Origin: Rhododendron vialii | Lineage: Eukaryota > Streptophyta > Magnoliopsida > Ericales > Ericaceae | Assembly: GCF_030253575.1 (NCBI RefSeq) | Contig: NC_080562.1 | Coordinates: forward strand, 32,753,852 to 32,817,851 | Length of the DNA stretch: 64,000 nucleotides | Direction: 5' to 3' | In this document: piece by piece, positions 47,518-59,100 of the stretch | Layout: the number at the start of each line of letters is the position of its first letter | Numbering within the stretch: position 1 is the stretch's first letter | Program-made: the position numbers and the translations under genes | Notes under the pieces: model-generated | What the model was told of the DNA's origin: nothing | Seen by the model: the letters and a program-made list of their open reading frames with translations, nothing else | The model's database searches: none

Positions 47518-49705
47518 TGCTGCTGCATCTGCGTCGCCGTCGATCTGACGAAGAAGAAGAAGACGAGAGACAGGGTGGGCTGAGGCCAGGTAGGGAGAAA
47601 GCGGCCGTTGCACTGATAGGAGTATAATCGAATCTATCTTTCCTGTCCTTGAGGAGCTGGTTAAAGAGCTTTGGCAAGAGCAGCTTCAACTTGGGCGTTG
47701 ACAAGACTTGGTTACGTGGAGTAGACCTCACTGCTGAAGACTCTTTAGGGTTAATTCTTTAATTACTCGGTGTGGGCCTATCTACTATTTTATTTGTAGG
47801 TCTTGGGCCTATGTGGGCTTGGGTCACTAATAAGAATGTGTAATGTTGCATCTTTAATTTTGTCTTGGACCAAAACTTGTTATAAGGCTTTTCTTTTTTT
47901 TTTATCTGGCCCATTAAAACATGATATATGACATGTTTTGTTATTTATGAGATAAATTAATCTCAAATTAGTACTGTATAAAGTGAGATAATTTTTATAT
48001 TTCTATAAATAATATAAAAATTTCTATATATATATAAATATTTAGCGGATCCCTGTACCCGTATCCAAATTCGGATACATATCCCTGGATCCTCTTTTTT
48101 CAGCTTTGAGGTGTCTGACCCTTAGATATGTACCCGCACCCGATTCACATACCCGTGTCTGTGTAACATAGGTCCTCAGTCCTCACTGTGCATGTGCTTT
48201 GTATCACCTCTTCACATTTATCCCGGTTGCTAAGAGAGTATGGACAAGGAACATGGTGATAATACAGTGATAGATTGAATGCTTCAAATAAGATTTGCTG
48301 CTCCTCTTCTGACGCTATAAATTATGATCTGTTTAAAATTGTAGTCTTTGGTTTTTGTTGAGCTTTTCCAAATTTTTTTGAAAAGGAAGTCTAACTTGTT
48401 AGTCACTCTTCAGATAGGGCGAAAAATCATAAGATAGATTGTGTTGTGATTGTAAGTTTGTGTTCTCGTAGTTAAAAGTTTGAGATATAAGATCCCGACA
48501 CTCTCTGTTGAATCCTCATTTAATTGATAAGTCCTTCTCCTCGTTAGAAAACCCTGGTAGATTGATGCTGGGTTGAATGGATAGGGTAGCTGGTACGAGG
48601 AACTTAGCATTTATTTTTTTGTACATATGCATTTTTTCCTCTCTTTTTTCGCTATATATTGTCTTCTCACTTACCCAATGCATCCCCAGGTTCTCTTTTG
48701 TAGCATAGAGAATGGCCGGACATCTTTTGTTAGGCAACTGGAGCCAGATTGGCATATTGAGTCAAGTTTCGAAATCGTCTCCCAGCTAGCGGTAAATTGC
48801 AAATTCTCTTACAGTGCAGTTTTTAAACTGCCTATTATTTCTTGAATCATACAGATTCAAGTTTCAACATACTAACTTATTAGATAAATAATGAGAAGAA
48901 ATCTTGACTACAAAATTCAAAGAATGTAGTACCTAACAAAACACCTTCCGCTTTTCGTAGAGAACATCAAAACACCATGATCAAGTTGATATTTTTCTCT
49001 TCATATATAAGGGGATAGTTTATTTTGATAAATCATGATCAAGGAGACATATTGCACAAAATTTGACAATGATTCCTTGCAGATAGAACCTTACATCCCA
49101 AGGAAAAGGGAAAAGATAAGTGGAGGGAAACATGAAAGTGAAATGTAACTCTATTACTGCCTAATTGTTTGATCAACTTGGCACGACAGCATTAGCATTG
49201 AAATGTCAAACTGTAAATTTTGAGTTTGCAAAATTTCTCCACCAGTTTCAATTTAATGGCAAGATTTTCATTGATGTGAAGGGACTCTGGTAAATGTCAT
49301 TGTATTCTTTCCATGAAGAGTTCCTTGTTTACGTAGAGGCAATGTGTGGAATTGTGGATGTAGGTAGTATGTGGTATCCCTGTTTGTACCATGTCGGTTG
49401 TGGAATTATCGAGATTTGATGTATACGGTGCTTGTCAACCCATGTGGAAGAGATCACATTGATGTTTTACATTTTGTATTTGTACTATTTCAAGAACCCA
49501 CATTCTGTAGATTCCCTTAGGGAGTCCGCCAATATTTAGTTTGCTACATATTATGGTGGCCACTGACTTTTTCTCTTGCTCTTTTGTTGACCAATTGCAG
49601 AGGTTCATCAAATATCAACTTCACATTTCACCCATCAAACCCGAGCGAGTTGCTGCTAATGTTTTCAGCTCGCCATCCTTGGAGCAGTTCTTTGGATGTG
49701 TTTGA
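40886..49705 (+). CDS. PEX22: Peroxin 22, membrane anchor of the PEX4 ubiquitin-conjugating enzyme
   Basis: The eight exons are 40886-40990, 42853-43071, 43156-43203, 44532-44588, 44666-44767, 45507-45572, 48690-48791 and 49601-49705. All are in phase 0 with GT-AG introns, giving 267 aa plus TGA, close to Arabidopsis PEX22. Residues 39-57 form one membrane segment (SIVALAGLALAILFTWNLL). The soluble PEX4-binding part contains PTLGQVVRQKLIDGRKVTCR, LGVILEETSPEELQKQATVR, LYLMERVLDDESE, AGVFTSGGLVKDK and QLEPDWHIE. PEX22 tethers PEX4 to the peroxisomal membrane for ubiquitin-dependent recycling of the PEX5 import receptor. The first donor (CTC|GTTCGT) is weak but conserved in position. Intron 6 is 3.1 kb and swollen by a hAT MITE and an 848-bp repeat. 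Intron 1 has a 34-nt poly-C run. Confidence 0.95.
41882..41915. repeat. 34-nt poly-C tract
   Basis: An uninterrupted run of 34 C, preceded by CACCCCCA, lies in intron 1 of PEX22. The length may be affected by sequencing or assembly. Confidence 0.9.
46382..46597. mobile_element. hAT-type MITE in PEX22 intron 6
   Basis: The ends TAGGGCTACAAACAAACCGAG and CTCGGCTCGTTTACACCCCAA are imperfect inverted repeats of the common TAGGGGTGTAAACGAGCC type. CCACTGTG (46374-46381) and CCACTATG (46598-46605) form an 8-bp duplication with one mismatch. The interior is rich in GAGCTCGGCTCG. Confidence 0.8.
47325..48172. mobile_element. 848-bp element with 14-bp flanking direct repeats in PEX22 intron 6
   Basis: TCCTCAGTCCTCAC occurs exactly at 47311-47324 and 48173-48186. 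Just inside, CTATGATACA and TGTAACATAG are inverted, and GACACGGGTGCGGGT-type strings near both ends continue the similarity. The interior has a GA microsatellite (about 47475-47515) and a GC-richer patch that may be captured gene sequence. A 14-bp duplication is longer than is typical for MULEs or hATs, so the class is open. Confidence 0.65.
47475..47515. repeat. (GA)n microsatellite
   Basis: About 20 GA units inside the repeat element in PEX22 intron 6. Confidence 0.93.
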
Positions 49706-50442
49706 CCCGAAAACCTTTAAAGGATGTAGGTATCTTTTGTGAACAAATGGTATTGTTTGTTTTTTCTTTGGGTTGAAAAAACGTTCACACCTAATGTCCA
49801 GCTCAATGTTCTGTGTGTTATTTAACAGGTGTTGATTCTTGGATGAGACGCTGAACGTGCAATACTTCGCTAATTCAAGCAAAAAAGTTCCATCTTCGGC
49901 TTTGTGAAATAGATTATCTTACATTTAACCAACGTTAACTGTTAAAGATGGTTGTCTGGATTTCATCCCGGTTAAATTTTTTTTTTTGAACAGCTTCATC
50001 CCAGTTAAATATATGTCTATATGTAGGCAATTTGAGCATGATATTTTGATGATTTGTCTTCTCTTGGAAAGTTAGAAATTTGTCAGAGTCCATTGCTTAT
50101 GGTTGAGATACCTACAAAATGAAGTTATAGTGCCGGAATCGGCTTGTGTTGTATTTCTTCTGCGTTCTTTTGATAGTATTTGAACCAAAGAACTTGTAAT
50201 ATTTTGGACCTCACCAGTTCCTGCAAAGTTGTTCAGGCTGCAATCAGCATCTGCTGATGATTATCCTTATTGAGTGATTAGTGTTAGTGATGCTAACCAT
50301 TCTTTCCCTGTTTTTTTTCATTTTTTTGATCGGCCATTCTTGCGCTGTTTGATTACTAGGATTTCATTGCCTGGTCAAGAATCAGTACAATACAAGGATT
50401 TGGATTCGGGTGGTGCCAGTGCAGTTACACATGTTTGTCATG
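49706..50442. other. 3' flank of PEX22
   Basis: Probably the PEX22 3' untranslated region and spacer. No gene is seen. Confidence 0.45.
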
Positions 50443-50450
50443 ATGGTGAG

Positions 50451-50796
50451 TAGGGGTGTGCAAAAAACCCGAGTCCCCGACCCGACCCGACCCGACCCGA
50501 CCCGAAGGGTTTCGGGAGGGGCTGAACATGTGGTTCGGTCGGGTACAGGTTCATTTTTTGAAAAAAATCAGTTTTTCAGTTTGGGGCTCGGGGTGTTGTT
50601 TTTTTAAATCCGGCCCGACCCGGCCAATTTATATAGACCACTTCGGTTTTGGTCGGACCCGACCCGACCAAAAAAATCGGTTACGCAGACGGTTATTCCC
50701 CCTCCTTCGGTTCGGGTTCAGGGCCCAAAAAATTCGATAACCGACCAGTCGGGTTCGGGCCGAACCCCCGACGCGTCTGACCCGTGCACACCCCTA
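50451..50796. mobile_element. hAT-type MITE with exact 8-bp duplication
   Basis: TAGGGGTGTGCA and TGCACACCCCTA are perfect 12-bp terminal inverted repeats. ATGGTGAG flanks both sides exactly (50443-50450 and 50797-50804). The interior is full of CCCGACCCGACC and its complement. Confidence 0.92.
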
Positions 50797-50804
50797 ATGG
50801 TGAG

Positions 50805-51432
50805 TGATGGAGGTTGGGGAGGGTGACATGTTGTGCCCCTGGGGCAAGGACATGTGGTGCTCCAACACTTCTTTCCATCACATATTTCTATGAGCTTCAC
50901 ACACATTGTGGGGTCCACACAATGTACGGTAGAGAGAGGGGTTGGGGCACCACGTGTTGTCGTGTTCTTACCCCTGGGGCAATGAATAATTTTCCAGTGT
51001 TGAGAGAGAGAGAGAGTGGTGGTAAAAAGAGGGAAAAAGTTTCTTAGATCAAATGAAGTTAATGAACAGAACAGATCCGATCAGACGAGGGAAAAATGCA
51101 CAGAACTTGCCTGCTCTCGTCTTCCTTGCGGTAGCCTACCTATGTCGCTTCGCCCTTCTAATTTTGTTAGATTTGTACTATTTGGATAGATCATTCCTTG
51201 AATAAAAATTATAAACTAAACCTAGTGTTGTTCCCGATGGTTGGGTTACCCAAGCCCGACCGACGACCTCAAGCTTGACTGTCTACTTATTAGTCATAAA
51301 AATAAAAAAATACGGACAAGTCAAAAAAAAGGCAAAAATCAAGGTTACATATTGTGTTTTCAGCTTGAATTATATCATAAAAATCATAATATAAATATAA
51401 CTTTGGTTGTACAGCTTTTTTTAGCACGATTT
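50805..51432. other. Gene-free spacer
   Basis: No gene is recognised. It includes a short GA run at about 51003-51017. Confidence 0.4.
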
Positions 51433-51441
51433 GATTCAAAA

Positions 51442-52517
51442 GGAAAAATTTCAAAATAACACATGACCTTTCACACAAATAACACATAGACACCTGACTT
51501 TTTAATATTATAAAAAAACACCTGACCAATTTAAAAACTCATCAATTTTTCATCTGCCGTTAACTTCCCATCCAAAAATAGACGGAAATGTTGAAATGGC
51601 CTACACCTGGCAATTTGGAGGGAAACCAATATACATTTTGGAGAAAAACACATTACTTTACTAATTTCTCCCGCCAAAACCCACCTGCGGGGCCATAGAG
51701 TCACAATAACAACTATTTTACTTTTTCTATAACTTTTAGTTTAGTTTTTCTTTTCTTTTTTTCACGTTTGTTAGTTTTGCGCCAATCTTTTGTGACTTAT
51801 TGATTCATCTCTACAAGACGAATCGAAAAAGTATATTTTATTTTTTACTTTTACCCAAATATTTTAAGAAATAACCACTTTTAAGTCAAAAAAAAATTGA
51901 CTATTTCCCAAAATATTTGGGTAAATATATAATTTTTTTTTGCTTTTTTGATTCGTCTTGACGAGACGAATCAAAAAACCAAAAAAAGTGAGGTGCAAAA
52001 CTAAAAAATACGGAAAAAATTCAAATAAGAACAAAACTAAAAGTTATAGAAAAAGTTAAGTTGAATGGGGATGTTCCAAAATCTCCAAGCATCTCCAAAC
52101 TTCTCCTTCATTTGCCTCACACCATCTCAAGTTCTGCAGAAAAAAATGACACAAATTTGATCCCCAAAATGTGCAATAACCAGTTCAAAGTACAAACAGT
52201 TACAATAACCAAGATAAAGTCTTATAAGCATTACTCCCATAACAAACCATTGGAACTCCATGGCCCTACAGGTGAGTTTTGGCGGAAGAAATCAGTAGAG
52301 TAATGTATTTTTTTTCCAAAATGTATATTGGTTTCCCTCCAAATAACCAGGTGTAGGCCATTTCAACATTTCCATCTGTTTTCGGATGGAAAGTTAACAG
52401 CGGATGAAAAATTGATGAATTTTTAAATAGGTCAGGTGTTTTTTTTTATAATATTAAAAGGTCAAGTGCCTATGCATGATTTGTGTAAAAAGTCATGTGC
52501 TATTTTGAAATTTTTCC
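51442..52517. mobile_element. Non-autonomous MULE, 1,076 bp, with exact 9-bp duplication
   Basis: The terminal inverted repeats begin GGAAAAATTTCAAAATAACA and are about 200 bp long (both contain ACCAATATACATTTTGG or its complement, and GTTAACTTCCCATCC or a close variant reversed). GATTCAAAA flanks both sides exactly (51433-51441 and 52518-52526). The interior holds a second inverted pair (TAACTTTTAGTT, ATTCGTCT). No transposase frame. The ends match those at 11994-12872 and 32980-33555. Confidence 0.9.
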
Positions 52518-52526
52518 GATTCAAAA

Positions 52527-53110
52527 AGAACAACTTTCCCATGGTGAGGGTTGCCTTTTTCTTTTTGGGCTTCTAATTTTTTTTATTGAATTTACGGAGT
52601 TTATTTTATTTCTTGTTGCTCCATGGCAAAGGTTATCCAAAATCGAGGTCTTGTGAGGCTTATCCCGGAGTTGGCTTTGACTGAACCAACAAAAAAGGCA
52701 CTAAATATTTGTTCATTATTTTTTCATTCAATCTTTTTAGAATTTTTGAAATTTCGGTTTATGATTTCATACTTTATAAAACTCTCTCGTACTGAGGGAT
52801 GATTAATCTCAAAATTTTAACAAAAAAAGGGTCACTAAAACCAAGAAATACTACGTATCAATTATCATATTGATGTTTGCCGCAGATAAAAGAGAGATGT
52901 TTAGTGAGAATTTTTTAAGTATTTTGTCAAAAGTTTTGGACAAAAATGGAAAATATGCAAGAAATTTAGAAAATAAAATTTCTTTTTAGAATTTTGTTGT
53001 CAGGACTAATTTCTTTTAAAAAAAAAACAGAAAGTGAAGCCAGACTGGGCTTAGAGAGACAGGCGCAGGAGACCAACAATTGCACACACTGAAACTTTCC
53101 GGAGTTCCTA
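52527..53110. other. Upstream region of ATXR2
   Basis: AT-rich, with the 5' leader of ATXR2 at the right end. I see no clear TATA box. Confidence 0.4.
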
Positions 53111-56100
53111 ATGGACACAGTGTTTTGCCCAATCGACGCCCACTTCGCTGACGAAATCTCCGCTCTTCTTCAACCTCCTCCCTCTGCTCAAGCTCAGGCA
53201 ATCTCTCTCTATCTGGTACAGAACTATGCATATATCTTGCCGAGGGAGATTTTCAATTTTTTCCTTTTTGTAAAACCCCCCAGGAATACTTCGACCAGCT
53301 TATAACAACCAGAGGATGCACTGGACTCAAAGTAAAACAAAATGGGGCGCATGGCAAGGGTATGTTTTCACATATTTCCGTTAGCTGTAAATTACTCTGT
53401 TGACTACCCATTTCTTGTTTGGTTAGTATTTATTCTCCTGTTATGCTTTGCTTTCAAACTGTTGGGGTGAGAACCATCAACCATAGGATTTCGTGCAGAT
53501 TTTAAGACCAGTTGCCACTTGCTTGTTGCATACCCATTGTTTGATTCTTGTCGTGAAAGCGGGCCCAAGATTAGTCGAGGTGTGTGTTAGCTGGCTCTGA
53601 CACTTGTAAAAGAAAGCTGCTTTTTTTTTTCTTCAAGTTTTTATCTGAATGGAAGACTAGTAGTGCAAATTTTAGTTGAAGTGCGACTATTCTTAATGGG
53701 AGTTGACAAATTGACAAGCACAAGTTCAGATATAAGGGGGATAGACAAATTGCTTTATGCTGCAGTTCATTGTATGTCACTATATTGTTTTACTGTTGTA
53801 CTCTTGTGGCCCATTTGATTGGCCCGATTAGGCATGGGATTGTGTGGGGCTCTGATTCACCGGTTGGAGCACCTCTCGAGTGTTTGGGTTAGATGGTTCG
53901 AGCCTAGCATCTTCACCTAACCTGCACAAGCCAGCACGGCTAAAGAACCACACTGGAAGGACTCCGGGATGGTCCTCCAGCATACGGATGAGAGAGTACA
54001 GAGCAAGTAGGAAAGGGCTAGGGTTTTAAGAGTAGGAGAGCATGTACCTCTTTAGTTGATCTTGCTTCCCTTTTATAGAACTCCTTTTACTTGCTCCCCA
54101 AGTACGTCCATGTGCTTGGCACGCGTCGGCTGACGTCATCTGACGTAGCGGATAAGGCCAGTAACAACCTTGTGTATGAGCTGTCATTCCCATGTGCGCT
54201 CATGATTATTCCATTTGGCAACTGTTTGGATGACGTCATACTTGTCACTCCGGATAAGGCGGTTACTCGCACATGAGTGAGTCGGCAATGCCTTATTAGG
54301 CCAAGTCCTTAGGCCAAGTCCAGTGACCGAACACTGGACCGACGCCTGTTGGCACCGGCATCGCATTGAATGGGCTATCAGCCCTGTTAATGCCGGACCA
54401 AATGCTGAGCTATGGCACCGAGCCTAAGAGCTCATTTATCGTTTGCCGCTTCCAGACGAATCTACGGGTCATTGGGCTCGGCCGTAACTCGAGCATGGTG
54501 CCCTGGTCCGAGTCATACAATCCGGCCCACTATAGATTGGACTACAAATTTGAGGCGATCACATTTCTTGTATTTGAATGCAACAAGTAATGGTGGGGTT
54601 ATTTCCAGTAGATACCTGTTGTACTATTGTATCAAAAAAAGAAAAAAAAAAAGACGGTCGTGTAGGACAATGTAGTAATGGCTAAACAAGGAAGGAATGT
54701 TGGAAGGAATAGAAATCTTACTAATTCTTGTAAATTATGACCAATTTGCAATTTCAAATTTAGAGGCAGGGTAATCATAGTATGGTCACTCATCTTGTTT
54801 TTTGAATTGTGATGCTACTACCTTTTATGTTTTTATCTTGATGTACATTTCATGTTGGCATTGAAAATGGTGAACTGCAGGTGTCTATGCTGATGTGGAT
54901 TTCAGAGAAGGGGACCTTGTTTTAAAGGACCAAATGCTTGCTGGTTCTCAACATTCTGCTAATAAGGTTTTGGAAATTGAAGATATCAACTTGGGATTTA
55001 CTTTCTTAGTTTTTTTCTCTCTTGTGGTTTTCAGGTTTCCTTTTGTTTTGTTTGTTGTTCTGCAGATTGACTGTTTAGTGTGTAGTTTCTGTTTCCGCTT
55101 CATTGGCACCATAGAAGTTCAGATTGGAAGGAAACTCTATTTGCAAGATTTGGGGGTTGCAGCGAACAATGAATGTGATAGGCAGACATTAGCACATATC
55201 CCAAAAAAGACATGCCAGATCAATTCATCTGACAGTGAGGATGATTCTTATGTTAAAGATCCCACAAGCACGGAAGAATGTGCTTCTACTAGTTCTAAAT
55301 ATGGAACCCCTCTTCCTAAAGAAATCGTGGAATCACTGATGAATGGTGAATTGGTTCTGCCTTATTCTGAACAGTTCCCATTGCCGTCAGTTATTTCTTG
55401 TCTTGGTGGATGTAGAGAAGCTTTCTACTGCAGGTAGGGTTCATAATACCTGCCCTTACTTGACCAAAAACAAATTCTATTTACCAGGTTTTGAGTAGCA
55501 AATTTTGTTTCTAACGCTAATTTTGTATCAGAGTTTATTGCTCTAGAAAGCTGCGACCTTAACTGTTAGGAATAAGCAGCAGTAGAATTGATCCTGAGAG
55601 GCTCCTAGAATTTGAATGTTTCTTCTTCTTCTAGGGAAAATGCTACAATGTACATCGCTATTTCGGTGTGTACATTATGCACCCTTTCAATTTCCTTAAA
55701 CTCATAACGTTTTGCATAAAAATTTATGACATCAGTCTTGAATTCTTAACCATTTTTTTTTATAATATTTGGACATAACTTCATAATATTTATTTTGAAT
55801 TCATAACATTTGTATGTTATGAATTCTTAAACAAATGTTATGCAATTCTTATAATGCTGTGTATTTTTATATGAAATGTTATGAATTCAAAGCGATTCAA
55901 GGGGGTGTATACTTTACACACCGAAATAGGGGTGTGTATAGCAGCATTAAAGATTATGGTTTTCAGGTTTGTAATCTATTTCCCCTTTTGGGAATCTTCT
56001 AATAATGTTGTCAAATAAACAAAGTGATTGTAGAAATGAAGGATGCTTTAACTGAGTGCAATTAAGTGCAAAACAGAAGATGATTCAGTGGCTCCATTTT

Positions 56101-59100
56101 AAGTTTTAACTAATACTCAAATAATTAGGCGGATCATTTTACTTGTACTTATTTGCAATAATTTGACAAAGACAACAGATAATGTTATTCTGTCCACACG
56201 AAGATGAGGTGTCTGAGTCGAAGGCCTAATAATATTATGACTATGAAAATCGAGAGGATTGATTTAGCAATAGCGGCACTGCCCGTGCCATTAGATTGAC
56301 AAACGTAGTTTTGAATGATATATCGGACTAGATTATCTATTGTAAATTGTAATCTGTATGTGGATTAGTAAACCCACTGATACTACTTAACCTGCCCCTC
56401 TATATGGCTGTTTCAAGGGTGCAGTTTCTCTCTCTTAGTATGCTTAAAGCTTTTTCATTTTCTCACTTACACCAATTATTCAGTAATTTCAGTGAATCAA
56501 TTCTTTCATTGTTGCCAAACTGTTGTAGCCAATTATGTGCGGAGGCTGATTGGGATTTGTTTCATTCTTTGCTTTGCACGGGGGCGAGGTCCAAATCATC
56601 TGATAAGGAGGCACTACTAAAATTTTTGCAACATGCTAATGGTAAGGCTCTAAACCAGTACTTAGCTGCAGCTAAGGAATATTCCTTATGCCAGATTCAT
56701 TGAGTTTTTTCCTTTCTGTCATTGCTTTTCCTCCAGAAACGAATGACATCTTTCTGCTTGCTGCCAAGGTATGTAAGTATCTCCTACTTTAGATAATCTT
56801 TTTACCTGATTACCACACATACTCCATAATGGACCTATACAACTACAAACCAAATATTATTTAGGATCTGGACACAAGTAGCATTTCCCAAGGGCCTCAG
56901 CTTAAAATTGGCTTAATGAAGCTTTTAGTTGTTGCATTCTGCATTCTGCGCTGGGGCAATTGGCCTTCATTATTCATACCATGAGAATAGGTTGCAGTCT
57001 ACTAAAAGGTAAGATGTCAAGGCCTAAATCATGAAGAAAGCAATCTATTATTTAACCTCGCTTACTTTGTTCAGCCTCTGTTTGACAAGAAAATTTTGAC
57101 TCTCAAAATTAGTGCATAGTATGCTTGGGCCATCTTATTCATGTTTGCAAGGAACATTTCACGGTCACGTAATTAATCAACACAACTAACAAGTACCATT
57201 CCATGTCATTGCCCCTTCTGTCTCCTTAAGGAGGCAACTTTCGAAAAACCTGATGCATCCTCATTTCCAGTCTCTGGCAAGTATTAAAGTTGGCTTACAA
57301 TGGTACTACGGACTACTTGTAACAGTGACACGCAATGGAAGTCAGTTCCTCAGAACTATTTATTGTTGTTACATATGTATGATATGATAGTGATCTTCTG
57401 TTAGCAAACTTTGTTGATTTTCTTTTACAGGTGGTTTCTTTCACCATTTTAAAATACAGAAAGTTAAAAGCATCTTATCCTGAAGACCAAGGCAAGTGCA
57501 CTGCAGACAACTGTGATCTTTCTTTGCTTTCGGATGCATGGAAGCCTGTATCAATGGGATACAAGATAAGGTAGTTGTAATTGCTAGCGCTGCCTCCTTT
57601 TTTTAATCACAGCATATGAAGTCTTAACTAGTTTATCATGCAAAATTTGTCCTATGCTTTCGCTGGCAGGTACACTAGGCTATGAGTATATGATGATTGT
57701 TGAGGATCGTGTAAATTTATTTCCTTTAACTTGAAACCATACTTGTAATGGCTGTTTGAATTTGTTGTCTTCATGAAGCGTGTGCAATGGGCAATACGCT
57801 TGGATAGGTTTGGTTCGTGTGAAGCATGTGAACTTTTACTAGCCTATAGGCCCTCAACTGCTCAACAACTTTGCAAAAGCATGTAGCAAAGCCACATCAG
57901 TATGAAGATCAGGAGATTCATAAAAAGGTCAAAATGTTGTTTAGGACGACAGAAAATGTCGTAGAAGAAAGTTAATAAACAAAGTCATCTTCTTAAGGCA
58001 GGCATAAAACCCTAAGTCTCTAGATGATAAAGAGTGGAGCTCTATGTTGTACACAACAACTTCCTGTACTTACAGCAATAAGACACCAATGTACTTTGAT
58101 CTCCATTTATGGAACACAACAGAACCAAGTTATTCTTTTGCAAACTTGACAGAGGATCATGGAAGGGCAACTTTCAGGATGCATACAGCACAATTTAATG
58201 TCAGTTGTAAAACGATTGTTGCGATATTGCATTTGGTTGTCTTAGTAACTATTGACTTAACAATGTACTGGTAGGACTAGCATAGGTTGGCAGTTTCATG
58301 ATCTGATGTAATTCCATAAGGTAGATGCTACAAGAAGAAGTACATTGCAACCCTTTGAAGATGGTGGTAGCCTTGTGGCACTGTGGGAGTGTGATACAAT
58401 TCTTCCTCTGGTTCTTCCAAACATGTTGAATCTGATCTGATCTCTCTCCTGACGTACCTAGGCCTAAAAGCAACCACCAGTTAGTGCCTAATCGGCCGTA
58501 TGCAGCTGGAAGGCACTCCCCTAAGTCACAACTCCTAGGAGAAGAAGTATAGAGCTCTCAGTAAGATAGTAAAAGCGTACAAGGATATATCATGTACCTT
58601 CTGTAGACAGGCTGTACTAGGGTCTCCAAGCTTGTAGTAGGCACATGCCTGATGAACCCAAAATCGTCAATCCGAATGATGTCATGTATGACACACCGAG
58701 TGCCACATAGACAGAATCCTGTCACCAAGCAATGCCACTTGGCATCCACATTGAGCCAACCTGGCTGCTGAGCCACGGGTCTGACCAATGCCAGCCCGGC
58801 CACACAACTAGCTCCAGGCCTCCACACCCATACCAGCTCTCGGCCCAACGAGGCCTGGTTCGACCTATATGCGACCTGGATTGTGTGCCTGGTCTATTTT
58901 GTCTGGCCCAAACCTTGCTCGGTTCGGCCCACTACAAGCACCATGGAATCACTTCATTGACATTGAATGTACTTGGTGGAAGCTTTTTGATTCATTTGCC
59001 TCAAGGTGGATTTGATGTTTGTGGTGGAAGAAGACCGTCAAGTCAGCTTTGACCAGTATTCACTTGAAAGTGGCTTACCTTGGACCCACTAAAGAGAGCT

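Noticed and set aside
47299-47731. Overlapping Ser- and Arg-rich frames on both strands
   Set aside because: Produced by the GA and GAA microsatellites within the intron 6 repeat.
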